Shown: piece after piece, positions 1-8,130 of the stretch
Numbering within the stretch: position 1 is the stretch's first letter
How the letters are laid out: each line of letters starts with the position of its first letter
Source of the DNA: Bacteroides faecalis
GTDB taxonomy: Bacteria; Bacteroidota; Bacteroidia; Bacteroidales; Bacteroidaceae
Length of the DNA stretch: 64,000 bases
Direction: 5' to 3'
Assembly (NCBI RefSeq): GCF_003865075.1
Contig: NZ_BHWB01000001.1
Span: 558,001-622,000 of the forward strand
Notes under the pieces: model-generated
Told to the model about the DNA's origin: nothing
Seen by the model: the letters and a program-made list of their open reading frames with translations, nothing else
The model's database searches: none
Translations under genes and position numbers: made by a program

Positions 1-1160
1 ACAAGGATCTAGCCGCTAGTAATCTGAGTTATCTACTGGCAGCTCCATCCCGATTGAAAGATATTTCTTGGATTAAACCCGGAAAAGTTGCTTGGGATTG
101 GTGGAATGCTTGGAATCTGGAAGGTGTTGATTTTGCTACCGGAGTAAACAATGCTACCTATAAAGCATATATTGACTTTGCTTCTGCAAAAGGTATTGAA
201 TATGTGATTCTTGATGAAGGTTGGGCTGTGAATAAAAAGGCAGACTTAATGCAGGTAGTGGATGATATTAATCTGAAAGAACTAGTAGGTTATGCTGCAG
301 CTCAGAATGTAGGAATTATATTGTGGGCCGGTTACCATGCCTTTGATCGTGATATGGAGAATGTTTGCCGTCATTATTCGGAAATGGGTGTTAAAGGTTT
401 CAAAGTGGACTTTATGGATCGTGACGACCAATTGATGACAGACTTCAATTATCGTGCGGCAGCAATGTGTGCCAAATATAAAATGATCCTCGATTTGCAT
501 GGTACTTCCAAGCCGGCAGGGTTGAACCGTACTTATCCGAATGTATTGAACTTTGAGGGAGTAAACGGATTAGAACAGCTAAAATGGAGTCCGGCTACAC
601 TTGATCAGGTAAAATATGATGTGATGATTCCTTTCATTCGTCAGGTATCAGGGCCGATGGACTACACGCAAGGTGCTATGCGTAATGCAGTTAAAGGGAA
701 CTATTATCCATGTTATACAGAACCAATGAGCCAAGGTACACGTTGTCGTCAGTTGGCTTTATATGTAATATTTGAGTCTCCATTTAATATGCTGTGTGAT
801 TCTCCTAGTAACTATATGCGTGAACCTGAATCCACTAGTTTTATAGCAGGCATACCTACTGTGTGGGATGAAAGTAAGGTCTTGGATGGTAAAATGGGTG
901 AATATATCGTTACCGCACGTCGGGATGGAGATGTATGGTATGTTGGAGGAATCACTAACTGGGATACCAGAGAAATGACGATCGATCTTTCTTTCTTACC
1001 GGATGGAGATTATCAGGTAGAAGAATTCCGTGATGGAGTGAATGCACATCGTAAAGGTACGGATTATTGCAGGGAAGAGAAAAGTTTACCTGCGGATAAG
1101 AAACTGAAAGTTAAGATGTATCCAGGCGGAGGATATGTAGCTAAAATTCAGATAAAGTAA
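1..1160 (+). CDS. GH97 family glycosidase, C-terminal part (5' end outside window)
   Basis: The reading frame is open from base 3, so the start lies left of the window and about 385 residues are visible. The segment has the GH97 (alpha/beta)8 signature: KPGKVAWDWWNAWN, then VILDEGW, then GFKVDFMDRDDQ, then LNFEGVNGLEQ, then a C-terminal beta-sandwich. GH97 contains inverting alpha-glucosidases (SusB) and retaining enzymes. The Asp in KVDFMD lies where retaining members carry their nucleophile, which favours a retaining alpha-galactosidase or beta-L-arabinopyranosidase-like activity over a SusB-like one; that sub-assignment is inference. The signal peptide and N-terminal domain cannot be checked. 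The next gene starts 21 nt downstream, so the two are probably cotranscribed. Confidence 0.9.
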   Translation, partial: KDLAASNLSYLLAAPSRLKDISWIKPGKVAWDWWNAWNLEGVDFATGVNNATYKAYIDFASAKGIEYVILDEGWAVNKKADLMQVVDDINLKELVGYAAAQNVGIILWAGYHAFDRDMENVCRHYSEMGVKGFKVDFMDRDDQLMTDFNYRAAAMCAKYKMILDLHGTSKPAGLNRTYPNVLNFEGVNGLEQLKWSPATLDQVKYDVMIPFIRQVSGPMDYTQGAMRNAVKGNYYPCYTEPMSQGTRCRQLALYVIFESPFNMLCDSPSNYMREPESTSFIAGIPTVWDESKVLDGKMGEYIVTARRDGDVWYVGGITNWDTREMTIDLSFLPDGDYQVEEFRDGVNAHRKGTDYCREEKSLPADKKLKVKMYPGGGYVAKIQIK

Positions 1161-1828
1161 TCTTCTAATATTTGAAGGACAATGATGAAAAAGATAAGCT
1201 TGTGGGTACTTCTCTTATTTTTCTTAAATGCTACTAATAATGCGCAGCAGTTCTGGAAAATTGACAGTTTGGGTAATAGTATCACGTGGCAGGTGAGAGA
1301 AGGAGAAGCTCATTCCGATCATATTGAGATGGCTGGTAAACGGCTAGCTACGGTACTTCGGTATGGGGTAAATAAAGAAGGAGCTTTCAAACTGAATAAG
1401 GGTTTAGTCTGGCCAATGCTTCGTACGATACCTAATAATACGCATGGCAATGTGATTCGCCGTTTCGACTGGAATCCGCTGGATGCGGTGACAGTGAATG
1501 GAAACAGTATTCGTGAACAAGTGAAGACTGTGACTTTGAATGGCACAATGGAGGTAATTAGCCAGATATCATTGGGAAATAATTCATCATTGTCTTTAAG
1601 ACGGACTTATTTCCCATCTGTGGATTCCCCTTCTTTAGTGGAAATTTATGAGTTTACCCTCAAATCCGCAACTAAGCCCTTGAACGTCCTTATTGCGTTT
1701 ACACGTCCTCTCATTACTGAATTTGCAGATAATTTGAACTTGAAGCACCCACTTCTGCCTACAATATCCCCTTACCCCACAATGTGACTTGAGGCAATAC
1801 ACAATATCATTCCCATAAGTTGTAGGCA

Positions 1829-3115
1829 TTATCCAAAATCAGTCTGGAAAACATCTGCGTAAGCATTATTACAGGTATAGATGTTCAGCACATACCGCCT
1901 TGATGTCCTGATCCACTTGGCTGGTACAGAGATAAACCTGAAGACAAACGCTTTTATGCGACTTGTTGCATTGAGCCCGAACTTCTTTACGTCAAGTCTT
2001 TGAATAATGGCCTTGTAAAAGTTACGGATAAGTGCTGTAAGAAGAAGGAACACTGTGTTCTCTGCCATGAAGGATTTGGGCAATCTGTCCCACCCGAAAC
2101 CATTGTTCATATCATCGAAGATACGTTCCTTTCCTCCACGAAGGTTATAGAACTCGACAATTTCTCTTACGGAAGAATCATAGTCGTTAGTCAGGATACA
2201 ACGGTATGTGTATTCTCCTTCCCAAAAATCCTGCACACCATCCATCCGTTTCTGTCTTTGAATCACAAGTCGATATGCCTTACCTTTCCACTTCTCAACA
2301 AGGATAGAGTTCAATTCAAACTCAATGCCATTGATTTCCTCAGTTTTCCAGCCTTTGAGAGCAAAGGTGTCATTGTAGATCGAACTGCAGCGGTTAGCAC
2401 GGATATAGAAGGACTTGCAGTGTTTTTCTATTTCCTCCACGATTTCCTCGGAACATGATCCACAATCAGCTCTGAAGCGATTGATAGTGAGCCCATTCTG
2501 TTCAAATCTCGCAAAGAACCTCTTCAGCGTGTCCTTCTGATGGAAACGAACATTTGTGTTACCATCGCTATTCTCTATACCGACTATCAAATCGCCAATA
2601 ACCGCCACGCCAGGGCGATAACCAAGGAACTTCTTGTATGTAGGCTTTGCATCATACTTCTCTGTCTCTATGAACTGATGGTCGAAATCAACATCATACA
2701 TCTCACCCTCTTTCAGTTGGCCAGATGCAAATATACAATTGAGCAATAAAGTATTGAGAGTGTCAGCCGTATTGAAATCGTAGGTCTTGCCCATATCTGA
2801 TGTGTATGAAATGTTTTCTTGCGTCAACTCCTTTATCGCCCTGAGGATAGTATCAGAGCTACAAGTGCGAAGTGTCGGATGAAGCGAGAGGTGGTTCATC
2901 AAATGAGTAGTGACATCCTCAATACATGAACCGCTACAGAAGTAGATACTCATGAGAGAACGGATGATTTCGCTGTACTGATAACCGAACGATCTACACC
3001 TTAGACCGAGGGTTGAGTCGATTACAGATGATAATGTGGAGTCAAATTGCTCCATGATTGAAAATAATCCCCCAAAAGGAGTGAGTCTCTCAGATTTAAT
3101 TTGTATCTTCGCCAT
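1829..3115 (-). CDS. IS1380-family transposase
   Basis: A DDE transposase of about 428 residues. Family-like segments include MYDVDFDHQFIETEKYD with the first acidic residue, FLGYRPGVAVIGD, the second acidic residue in RADCGSCSEEI, and the late NLRGGKERIFDDMNNGFGW segment with the Glu, followed by a hydrophobic C-terminal helix. I chose the start MAKIQIKSERLTPFG at 3115; an in-frame ATG 60 nt upstream would add a leader that does not look conserved. The frame is intact with no internal stops, so the element may still be active. The length is typical for the family. Confidence 0.88.
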   Translation of the reverse strand: MAKIQIKSERLTPFGGLFSIMEQFDSTLSSVIDSTLGLRCRSFGYQYSEIIRSLMSIYFCSGSCIEDVTTHLMNHLSLHPTLRTCSSDTILRAIKELTQENISYTSDMGKTYDFNTADTLNTLLLNCIFASGQLKEGEMYDVDFDHQFIETEKYDAKPTYKKFLGYRPGVAVIGDLIVGIENSDGNTNVRFHQKDTLKRFFARFEQNGLTINRFRADCGSCSEEIVEEIEKHCKSFYIRANRCSSIYNDTFALKGWKTEEINGIEFELNSILVEKWKGKAYRLVIQRQKRMDGVQDFWEGEYTYRCILTNDYDSSVREIVEFYNLRGGKERIFDDMNNGFGWDRLPKSFMAENTVFLLLTALIRNFYKAIIQRLDVKKFGLNATSRIKAFVFRFISVPAKWIRTSRRYVLNIYTCNNAYADVFQTDFG

Positions 3116-3183
3116 GTCTATCGTCGGATTCTCTTGTTTTTTTTGCAACACTAAGATAAGTGAAAATTCTGACATGGCAAAAT

Positions 3184-3208
3184 CCTGAGCAACTTTTTGT
3201 TGCTCAGG
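3184..3208. repeat. Perfect 10-bp palindrome with 5-nt loop near the right end of the IS
   Basis: CCTGAGCAAC at 3184-3193 and GTTGCTCAGG at 3199-3208 are perfect complements separated by five T. The structure is about 70 nt upstream of the transposase start and 20 nt inside the right border. It could form a hairpin in read-through RNA, which in many IS limits transposase expression from outside promoters, or it could be a transposase binding site. Function is inference. Confidence 0.75.
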
Positions 3209-4844
3209 TACTTAAAAAGTTTAATTTATAATAGTGTTGCGGAATTAAGGTTTACCAATACAGGGAAAGAAAAAGTAAATCTCGAAATTCCGGAAATTCA
3301 TTCGGTACTTACAACAGATCCGAGTCGGGGAGTCGAAGGTAGTTATACTATACATTTACAGACATGGAATTCGGGATATGTGGTTTTAAGTCCGGGAAAA
3401 TCATATTCGTTCCCCGCATCAATCTCAGCCTATAAATCTTCGGAAAAGGTGCAAACGATAGATGGCATTGTAGAAATGAATAAGCGTAAGGAATTGGTGG
3501 CGGAATGGATGAATAATCTGGTATTGGAAACTCCGGAACCTGTACTTAATGAAATGTTTGCTTTCTCTAAGATACGTGCATGCGAAAGTATTTATGAAAC
3601 CAAGTCCGGTCCGATGCATGGACCGGGTGGTGAAGCTTATTATGCTGCGATCTGGGCTAATGACCAGGCAGAATATGTTGATCCTTATTTCCCATTTGTA
3701 GGTTATTCCTACGGAAATGCCTCTGCTTTAAACTCGTTCAGATTGTTCTCAAAATATATAAATGATGAGGGCAAACCAATGCCCAGCTCGATCATTGCCG
3801 AAGGACTTGATCATTTTGGGGTGGCGGGTGACCGTGGTGATGGTGCTATGGTTGCTTACGGAGCTGCTCGTTATGCTTTGGCAAGGGGAAGTAAAGCTGA
3901 AGCGGAAGAGCTATGGCCATTGATTGAATGGTGTTTGGAGTTTTGTCGTCAAAAACTTAACGATAAAGGAGTTGTGACCTCTGACTCAGATGAATTGGAA
4001 AACCGTTTCCCTTCTGGGGAAGCGAATCTTTGTACCTCTTCTTTGTATTATGATGCATTACTTTCGGCTGCCTATTTGGCAGAGGACCTAGGAAAAGGAA
4101 CTACTGTTGTGAAGAAATATCGTGAGCAGGCTGCTCAGATGGAAAAGAACATAGACAGTTACTTTGCTTCCACAGTGGAAGGTTTTGATACATATGCTTA
4201 CTATGAGGGAAATGATATTTTGCGTTCATGGATCTGTATTCCTTTGGTAATGGGAATCGACAAGCGTGCATCGGGAACAATTGACGCACTCTTCTCCCCC
4301 CGGTTATGGACAGAAAACGGTTTGCTGACGCAAGCTGGTACAAATACTTTTTGGGATCGTTCCACATTGTATGCGTTGCGTGGAGTGTTTACAGTTGGTG
4401 AGATAGAGAAGGCTATGACATTTTTGAAACGTTATTCTGTAACGCGCTTGTTGGGCAGTCATGTTCCTTATGCGGTAGAGGCCTGGCCGGAGGGGAATCA
4501 GCGTCATCTTTCTGCAGAAAGTGGATTGTATGGTCGTATCTTTACAGAAGGAATGTTTGGTATTCGTCCCACCGGACTTCATTCGTTTTCTTTGACGCCA
4601 CGTTTGCCGGAAGAGTGGGATCGTATGGCATTTCGAAAAATAAAAGCCTTTGGAGCGGATTTTGATATTATAGTGGAACGTGTGAAAGGAGAGATAATTC
4701 GTATTAGAATAGAAAAAGCAGGAAAGATTATTCTGAATAAGAAGATAAAGAGTGGTACAACAATCTTGTGTAATATTTAATAATCTCCTTATCCAAAATG
4801 TCTTTCTGAGGATTCAGAAGAGTATTGTTTAACTATTTATTGGG

Positions 4845-4896
4845 TATTAATAGTTGAGATGTAGGCTATTAATGGCTGATGTCTCAACTATTAATA
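4845..4896. repeat. 15-bp perfect inverted repeat between glycosidase genes
   Basis: TATTAATAGTTGAGA at 4845-4859 is complementary to 4882-4896 with a 22-nt spacer. It lies 64 nt after the stop of the interrupted glycosidase gene and about 90 nt before the GH43 gene. There is no adjoining T-run on the plus strand, so it is not a standard intrinsic terminator. It may be an intercistronic processing or stability hairpin. Confidence 0.5.
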
Positions 4897-4981
4897 GTTT
4901 ATTTATGATTATTAGTACTTTAAGTAGGTAGTTAATCATTAGGGATGATTACTTGATGTATTTGTACAATAGTTGATAAAT

Positions 4982-7045
4982 ATGAATAATAATATTAATA
5001 TGCGTTTGAATAGAATAAATAAAAAAGTAGGTGTAATAAAGATTGGAATTTGTCTAGTTATTGTATTATTAAATAGCTACGTTCTTCTGGCACAACAGAA
5101 TTCTCAGCCGTCAACAAAAGAGGTGGGTTATAACATTTCTGCCGGAGATATGCATATGCGTGACCCTTTTGTTACAGTAGATCATAAAAATCATTGTTAT
5201 TATATTATTACTTCCCGGTGGAAAGATGGTAGGGGTGGACTTTTTGCTTATATGAGTGAGGATTTGAAAAACTGGAAAGAAATAGGTTTTGTATTTCAGG
5301 CAGCCCCTGATTATTTAGGTAAAGATGATTTCTGGGCTCCTGACACCTATGAATATAAAGGTAACTATTATTCTTTTCTGACTCTAAGTAATAAGGAAAA
5401 AGGAATTTTGCGGGGAACTACTATTTTGAAATCGACTACAGGTGCTTTAGGTACTTACAAGCCTGTGTTACCTGCAGAGCAGTTGAATATAACTCCGGGA
5501 TCTATGCAATGTCTGGATGGTTCATTGTTTGTGGAAGACAATGGTACACCTTGGATTGTTTTCAGTGTGGAATGGTGTGGTCCGAATGTTCAGGATAAAA
5601 TCGGAGAAATATGGGCACAGAAATTGAAACGGGACTTGACAGGAACCGTTGGTAAACCACATCGTTTGTTTAGAGCTTCCGATGCAAAATGGCCGACAAA
5701 AATAGGAGATGGAGTATTAGTTACAGATGCTCCTTTCATCTGGAAAGATAAAGTAAGTGGAAACTTGATATTGACTTGGTCCAGCTTCTCTCCGCTTTAT
5801 TCTATTGGTCAGGCTATTTCCAAAAGTGGTAAAGTATTGGGTCCTTGGGAACACGAAGAAAAACCTGTTTTTTCTAATAATGGTGGACATCAGATGATTT
5901 TTGAAGATTTACAGGGGAATTTGAAGATATCCTTTCATTCCCCTAATGAATCAAAAGGAGCAAAACGCGAAACGTTGACAATCATGGATATTAAGATTAA
6001 AGATGGAAAATTTGAAGTCCTCGATAAAAATCTGGTGTCTGAAAAGAATGTTTTCGATCCGTTAGTAGTAGGCGGAGAGAATAAAATGTGCTGCAAACCT
6101 GAGAAGAAATATACTAATCCTGTGAAAACGACGGAAAATAAAGATTTGTCTATAGGAGATCCGTTTGTCTATCAGCATAATGGTATCTATTATCTGACAG
6201 GGACGACAAATGATTCCGGTTTTGATTATTATACTTCTAAAGATCTTATCACGTGGGAAAATAAAGGACCTCTTTACCGCAAACCAGCTAATCATATTGG
6301 AACTAGTGCTTTCTGGGCACCCGAAGTGAGATATTACAAAGGCAAGTTTTATATGACTTACTGCTGCTATGTTCCGGAAAAAGATATGCTGCAGACGTGT
6401 CTGGCCGAAAGCGAAAATCCGGATGGTCCTTTTACTGATCTCTATACCCCTTGGTTCGATTTGGGTTACTCTATTATTGATGCTGATATATTTGTAGATG
6501 ACGATGGTACTCCTTATGTTTATTATAGTAAAAACGGCATGCTGAATGGCATTGCAACGGGAGAACTTTATGCTGCAAAATTGAAAAAAGATCTTTCCGG
6601 ACTTGATGGAGAGCCTATTTTTGTGTCCGGAGCATCTCAGGAATGGGAGAAAGTGCGTTGGGACGTAAATCGTTGTAATGAAGGTCCTTTTGTTTTTAAG
6701 AGAAATGGTACCTATTATATGACTTATTCTGCTAACGATACAGGAGAGGGTTTCTACGGGGTTGGAGTTTCATATGCCCAGCATCCGTTAGGCCCATGGA
6801 AGAAATGCGTTGATAATCCTTTGATGACAACTGATCTTTCGAATAACATTTCTTCTCCCGGACATAATTCTGTTATTGAAGCACCGGATAGAAATTTATA
6901 TATAGTCTATCATCGTCATGCAGATGCACATTGTAAGAAACCGAATTGGGATCGTGTAGTTTGTATAGATAGGCTTTATTTTGATGAAAGGGGAAAATTG
7001 AAAGTGGATGGTCCGACTAATACTCCTCAATTGGTTGGCTGGTAA
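4982..7045 (+). CDS. Tandem GH43-GH43 glycosidase, secreted
   Basis: About 687 residues with a signal peptide ending near VLLAQQ, then two five-bladed beta-propeller domains. In the first, the base region is MRDPFVTVD (Asp61), followed by FWAPDTYEYKGNYY and DGSLFVEDNGTPW; the place where the general-acid Glu is expected reads VTDAPFIW. The second has all three classic features: IGDPFVY (Asp393), DADIFVDDDGTPYVYY, and CNEGPFVF with the Glu. GH43 enzymes act mainly on alpha-L-arabinofuranosides and beta-xylosides; subfamily and substrate cannot be fixed by eye. The second domain shows the complete catalytic set; the first may be altered in activity or belong to a subfamily with a shifted acid. 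Possible starts are TTG at 4973, ATG at 4982 and ATG at 5000; I prefer 4982. Confidence 0.9.
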   Translation: MNNNINMRLNRINKKVGVIKIGICLVIVLLNSYVLLAQQNSQPSTKEVGYNISAGDMHMRDPFVTVDHKNHCYYIITSRWKDGRGGLFAYMSEDLKNWKEIGFVFQAAPDYLGKDDFWAPDTYEYKGNYYSFLTLSNKEKGILRGTTILKSTTGALGTYKPVLPAEQLNITPGSMQCLDGSLFVEDNGTPWIVFSVEWCGPNVQDKIGEIWAQKLKRDLTGTVGKPHRLFRASDAKWPTKIGDGVLVTDAPFIWKDKVSGNLILTWSSFSPLYSIGQAISKSGKVLGPWEHEEKPVFSNNGGHQMIFEDLQGNLKISFHSPNESKGAKRETLTIMDIKIKDGKFEVLDKNLVSEKNVFDPLVVGGENKMCCKPEKKYTNPVKTTENKDLSIGDPFVYQHNGIYYLTGTTNDSGFDYYTSKDLITWENKGPLYRKPANHIGTSAFWAPEVRYYKGKFYMTYCCYVPEKDMLQTCLAESENPDGPFTDLYTPWFDLGYSIIDADIFVDDDGTPYVYYSKNGMLNGIATGELYAAKLKKDLSGLDGEPIFVSGASQEWEKVRWDVNRCNEGPFVFKRNGTYYMTYSANDTGEGFYGVGVSYAQHPLGPWKKCVDNPLMTTDLSNNISSPGHNSVIEAPDRNLYIVYHRHADAHCKKPNWDRVVCIDRLYFDERGKLKVDGPTNTPQLVGW

Positions 7046-7124
7046 TTAACTTTTGATCCTCGTATTTATTCGCAGATATACTGTAATATACCAGATCATT
7101 AAGTCTGTCAAATTAATAAAGAAC

Positions 7125-7955
7125 ATGAAAACACATCGATTATTTTTCACTTTGTTAGCAGCACTTTTCACATCCGTAGAGTTGTTCGGACAGACCCAAG
7201 AAATACGCCTGTTCTCGCATCGTGGCGGACGGATGGAAAACGATGAGAATACGCTGAAAGCTTTTAAAGCCAGTTATGATGCCGGTTATCGTGGTTTTGA
7301 GACTGATATACGAATGACTAAGGACGGAGAACTAGTAATTACGCATGATAGTTCATTGGAACGGACCACTAATGGTAAAGGTCTTGTTGAAGATCATACG
7401 AAAACGGAAATCATGCAATTGCAGACAAAACAAGGGAACAAGATGATGTTTCTTGATGAATTACTTGTGTTTCTGCAAGATAAAAAGGGGCTGTATGTGG
7501 AATTTGAGATGAAAACGAGTCCTGCATCTCTTTATCCTGAAGATCGTTTGAAAGAATATTGTGATAAGTTATATAAAAAGGTGATGGAAAAACGACCATC
7601 GGATGCTCTCTATGTATTTACTTCAAGTGATTATCGGGCTTTGCGTTATCTTCAGTCACATTATCCGGGTGTTGATTTGTTATTGATAACTTCTAAACCT
7701 TGTAATGCCGAAACGATAGCTTTATGCAAAACCGTTGGAATAAACCGTTTAGGAGCAACCATGAATGGAACAAGTCGCGAGAGTGTTCAAAGAGCTCATA
7801 AAGAGGGAATCATTGTAAGCTTATGGCCAGGAAAATCTGTTGAGGATTTTATGTTAGGAGCGTATTTAGGATGCGATTATATGTGTACCGATATCCCAAT
7901 ACAACTCAAAAAATGGATTGCAGCGAAAGCTTCGTGGATCAATGTGAAATATTAG
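7125..7955 (+). CDS. Secreted glycerophosphodiester phosphodiesterase family protein
   Basis: 276 residues with a signal peptide (cleavage near LFGQTQ) and a GDPD TIM-barrel. Motifs are FSHRGG with His32, NDENTLKAF, GFETDIRMTKDGELVITHD with the metal-binding Glu and Asp and the second His, and CDYMCTDIP near the end. Family members hydrolyse glycerophosphodiesters to glycerol 3-phosphate and an alcohol. I chose the ATG at 7125 because the upstream in-frame codons give no signal peptide. It lies 79 nt after the tandem GH43 gene on the same strand, so it may belong to the same transcript. In a glycan locus the substrate could be a phosphodiester-decorated glycan or a lipid headgroup; that is inference. 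Confidence 0.88.
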   Translation: MKTHRLFFTLLAALFTSVELFGQTQEIRLFSHRGGRMENDENTLKAFKASYDAGYRGFETDIRMTKDGELVITHDSSLERTTNGKGLVEDHTKTEIMQLQTKQGNKMMFLDELLVFLQDKKGLYVEFEMKTSPASLYPEDRLKEYCDKLYKKVMEKRPSDALYVFTSSDYRALRYLQSHYPGVDLLLITSKPCNAETIALCKTVGINRLGATMNGTSRESVQRAHKEGIIVSLWPGKSVEDFMLGAYLGCDYMCTDIPIQLKKWIAAKASWINVKY

Positions 7956-8130
7956 GCTGTATATTCTTTACAGTAAGATCATAGTATCATGATAACGGGG
8001 TGGAGAAGGTTGCTGTTTATGATTCAATGCATAGAAAATACACCGTAATTTCCAATGTAGAATAGAAATTGTGCAATAAGTTTTAATTATTCATATTCCT
8101 AATCACTCTACATTCCTAAGGGCTCTTACT

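Larger units (their letters stand above)
1734..3227 (-). mobile_element. IS1380-family insertion sequence (about 1.49 kb)
   Basis: The element contains one transposase gene on the minus strand and interrupts a glycosidase gene. The borders are inferred from the host gene: ATAAT occurs at 1729-1733 and 3228-3232, and removing one copy with everything between restores the frame. A 5-bp duplication fits the IS1380 family. The ends are not clear perfect inverted repeats under this boundary, so a shift of a few bases is possible. Near the left end a 9-bp inverted repeat (TGCCTACAA at 1756-1764, complement at 1820-1828) lies just after the transposase stop. Near the right end a 10-bp palindrome lies at 3184-3208. 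Confidence 0.82.
1182..4780 (+). pseudogene. Secreted six-hairpin glycosidase-like protein, split by an IS element
   Basis: The 5' part (1182 to about 1733) encodes a signal peptide ending near NNAQQ and a beta-sandwich-like N-terminal region. The 3' part (about 3228-4780) encodes an alpha/alpha-barrel-like domain with AIWANDQAEY, GDRGDGAM and EAWPEGNQRHLSAESGLYGR. Removing bases 1734-3232, which is the insertion plus one copy of the 5-bp repeat ATAAT, joins both parts in one frame, reading FADN-SVAELRF across the scar and giving about 700 residues. The intact product would be a periplasmic enzyme of the six-hairpin glycosidase superfamily. I cannot name a GH family. It sits between GH97 and GH43 genes, as expected for a glycan-locus enzyme. 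As it stands the N-terminal piece stops at 1787 within the element, and the 3' piece lacks a signal peptide, so it is presumably non-functional. Confidence 0.8.

Noticed and set aside
2000..2749. Plus-strand open frames inside the IS element
   Set aside because: They lie opposite the transposase coding sequence, encode Cys-rich unrelated peptides with no family resemblance, and are best explained as its antisense shadow.
4781..4972. Possible CRISPR or tandem array in the repeat-rich AT stretch
   Set aside because: There is only one inverted pair, no regular direct repeats and spacers. No CRISPR array was found anywhere in the window.
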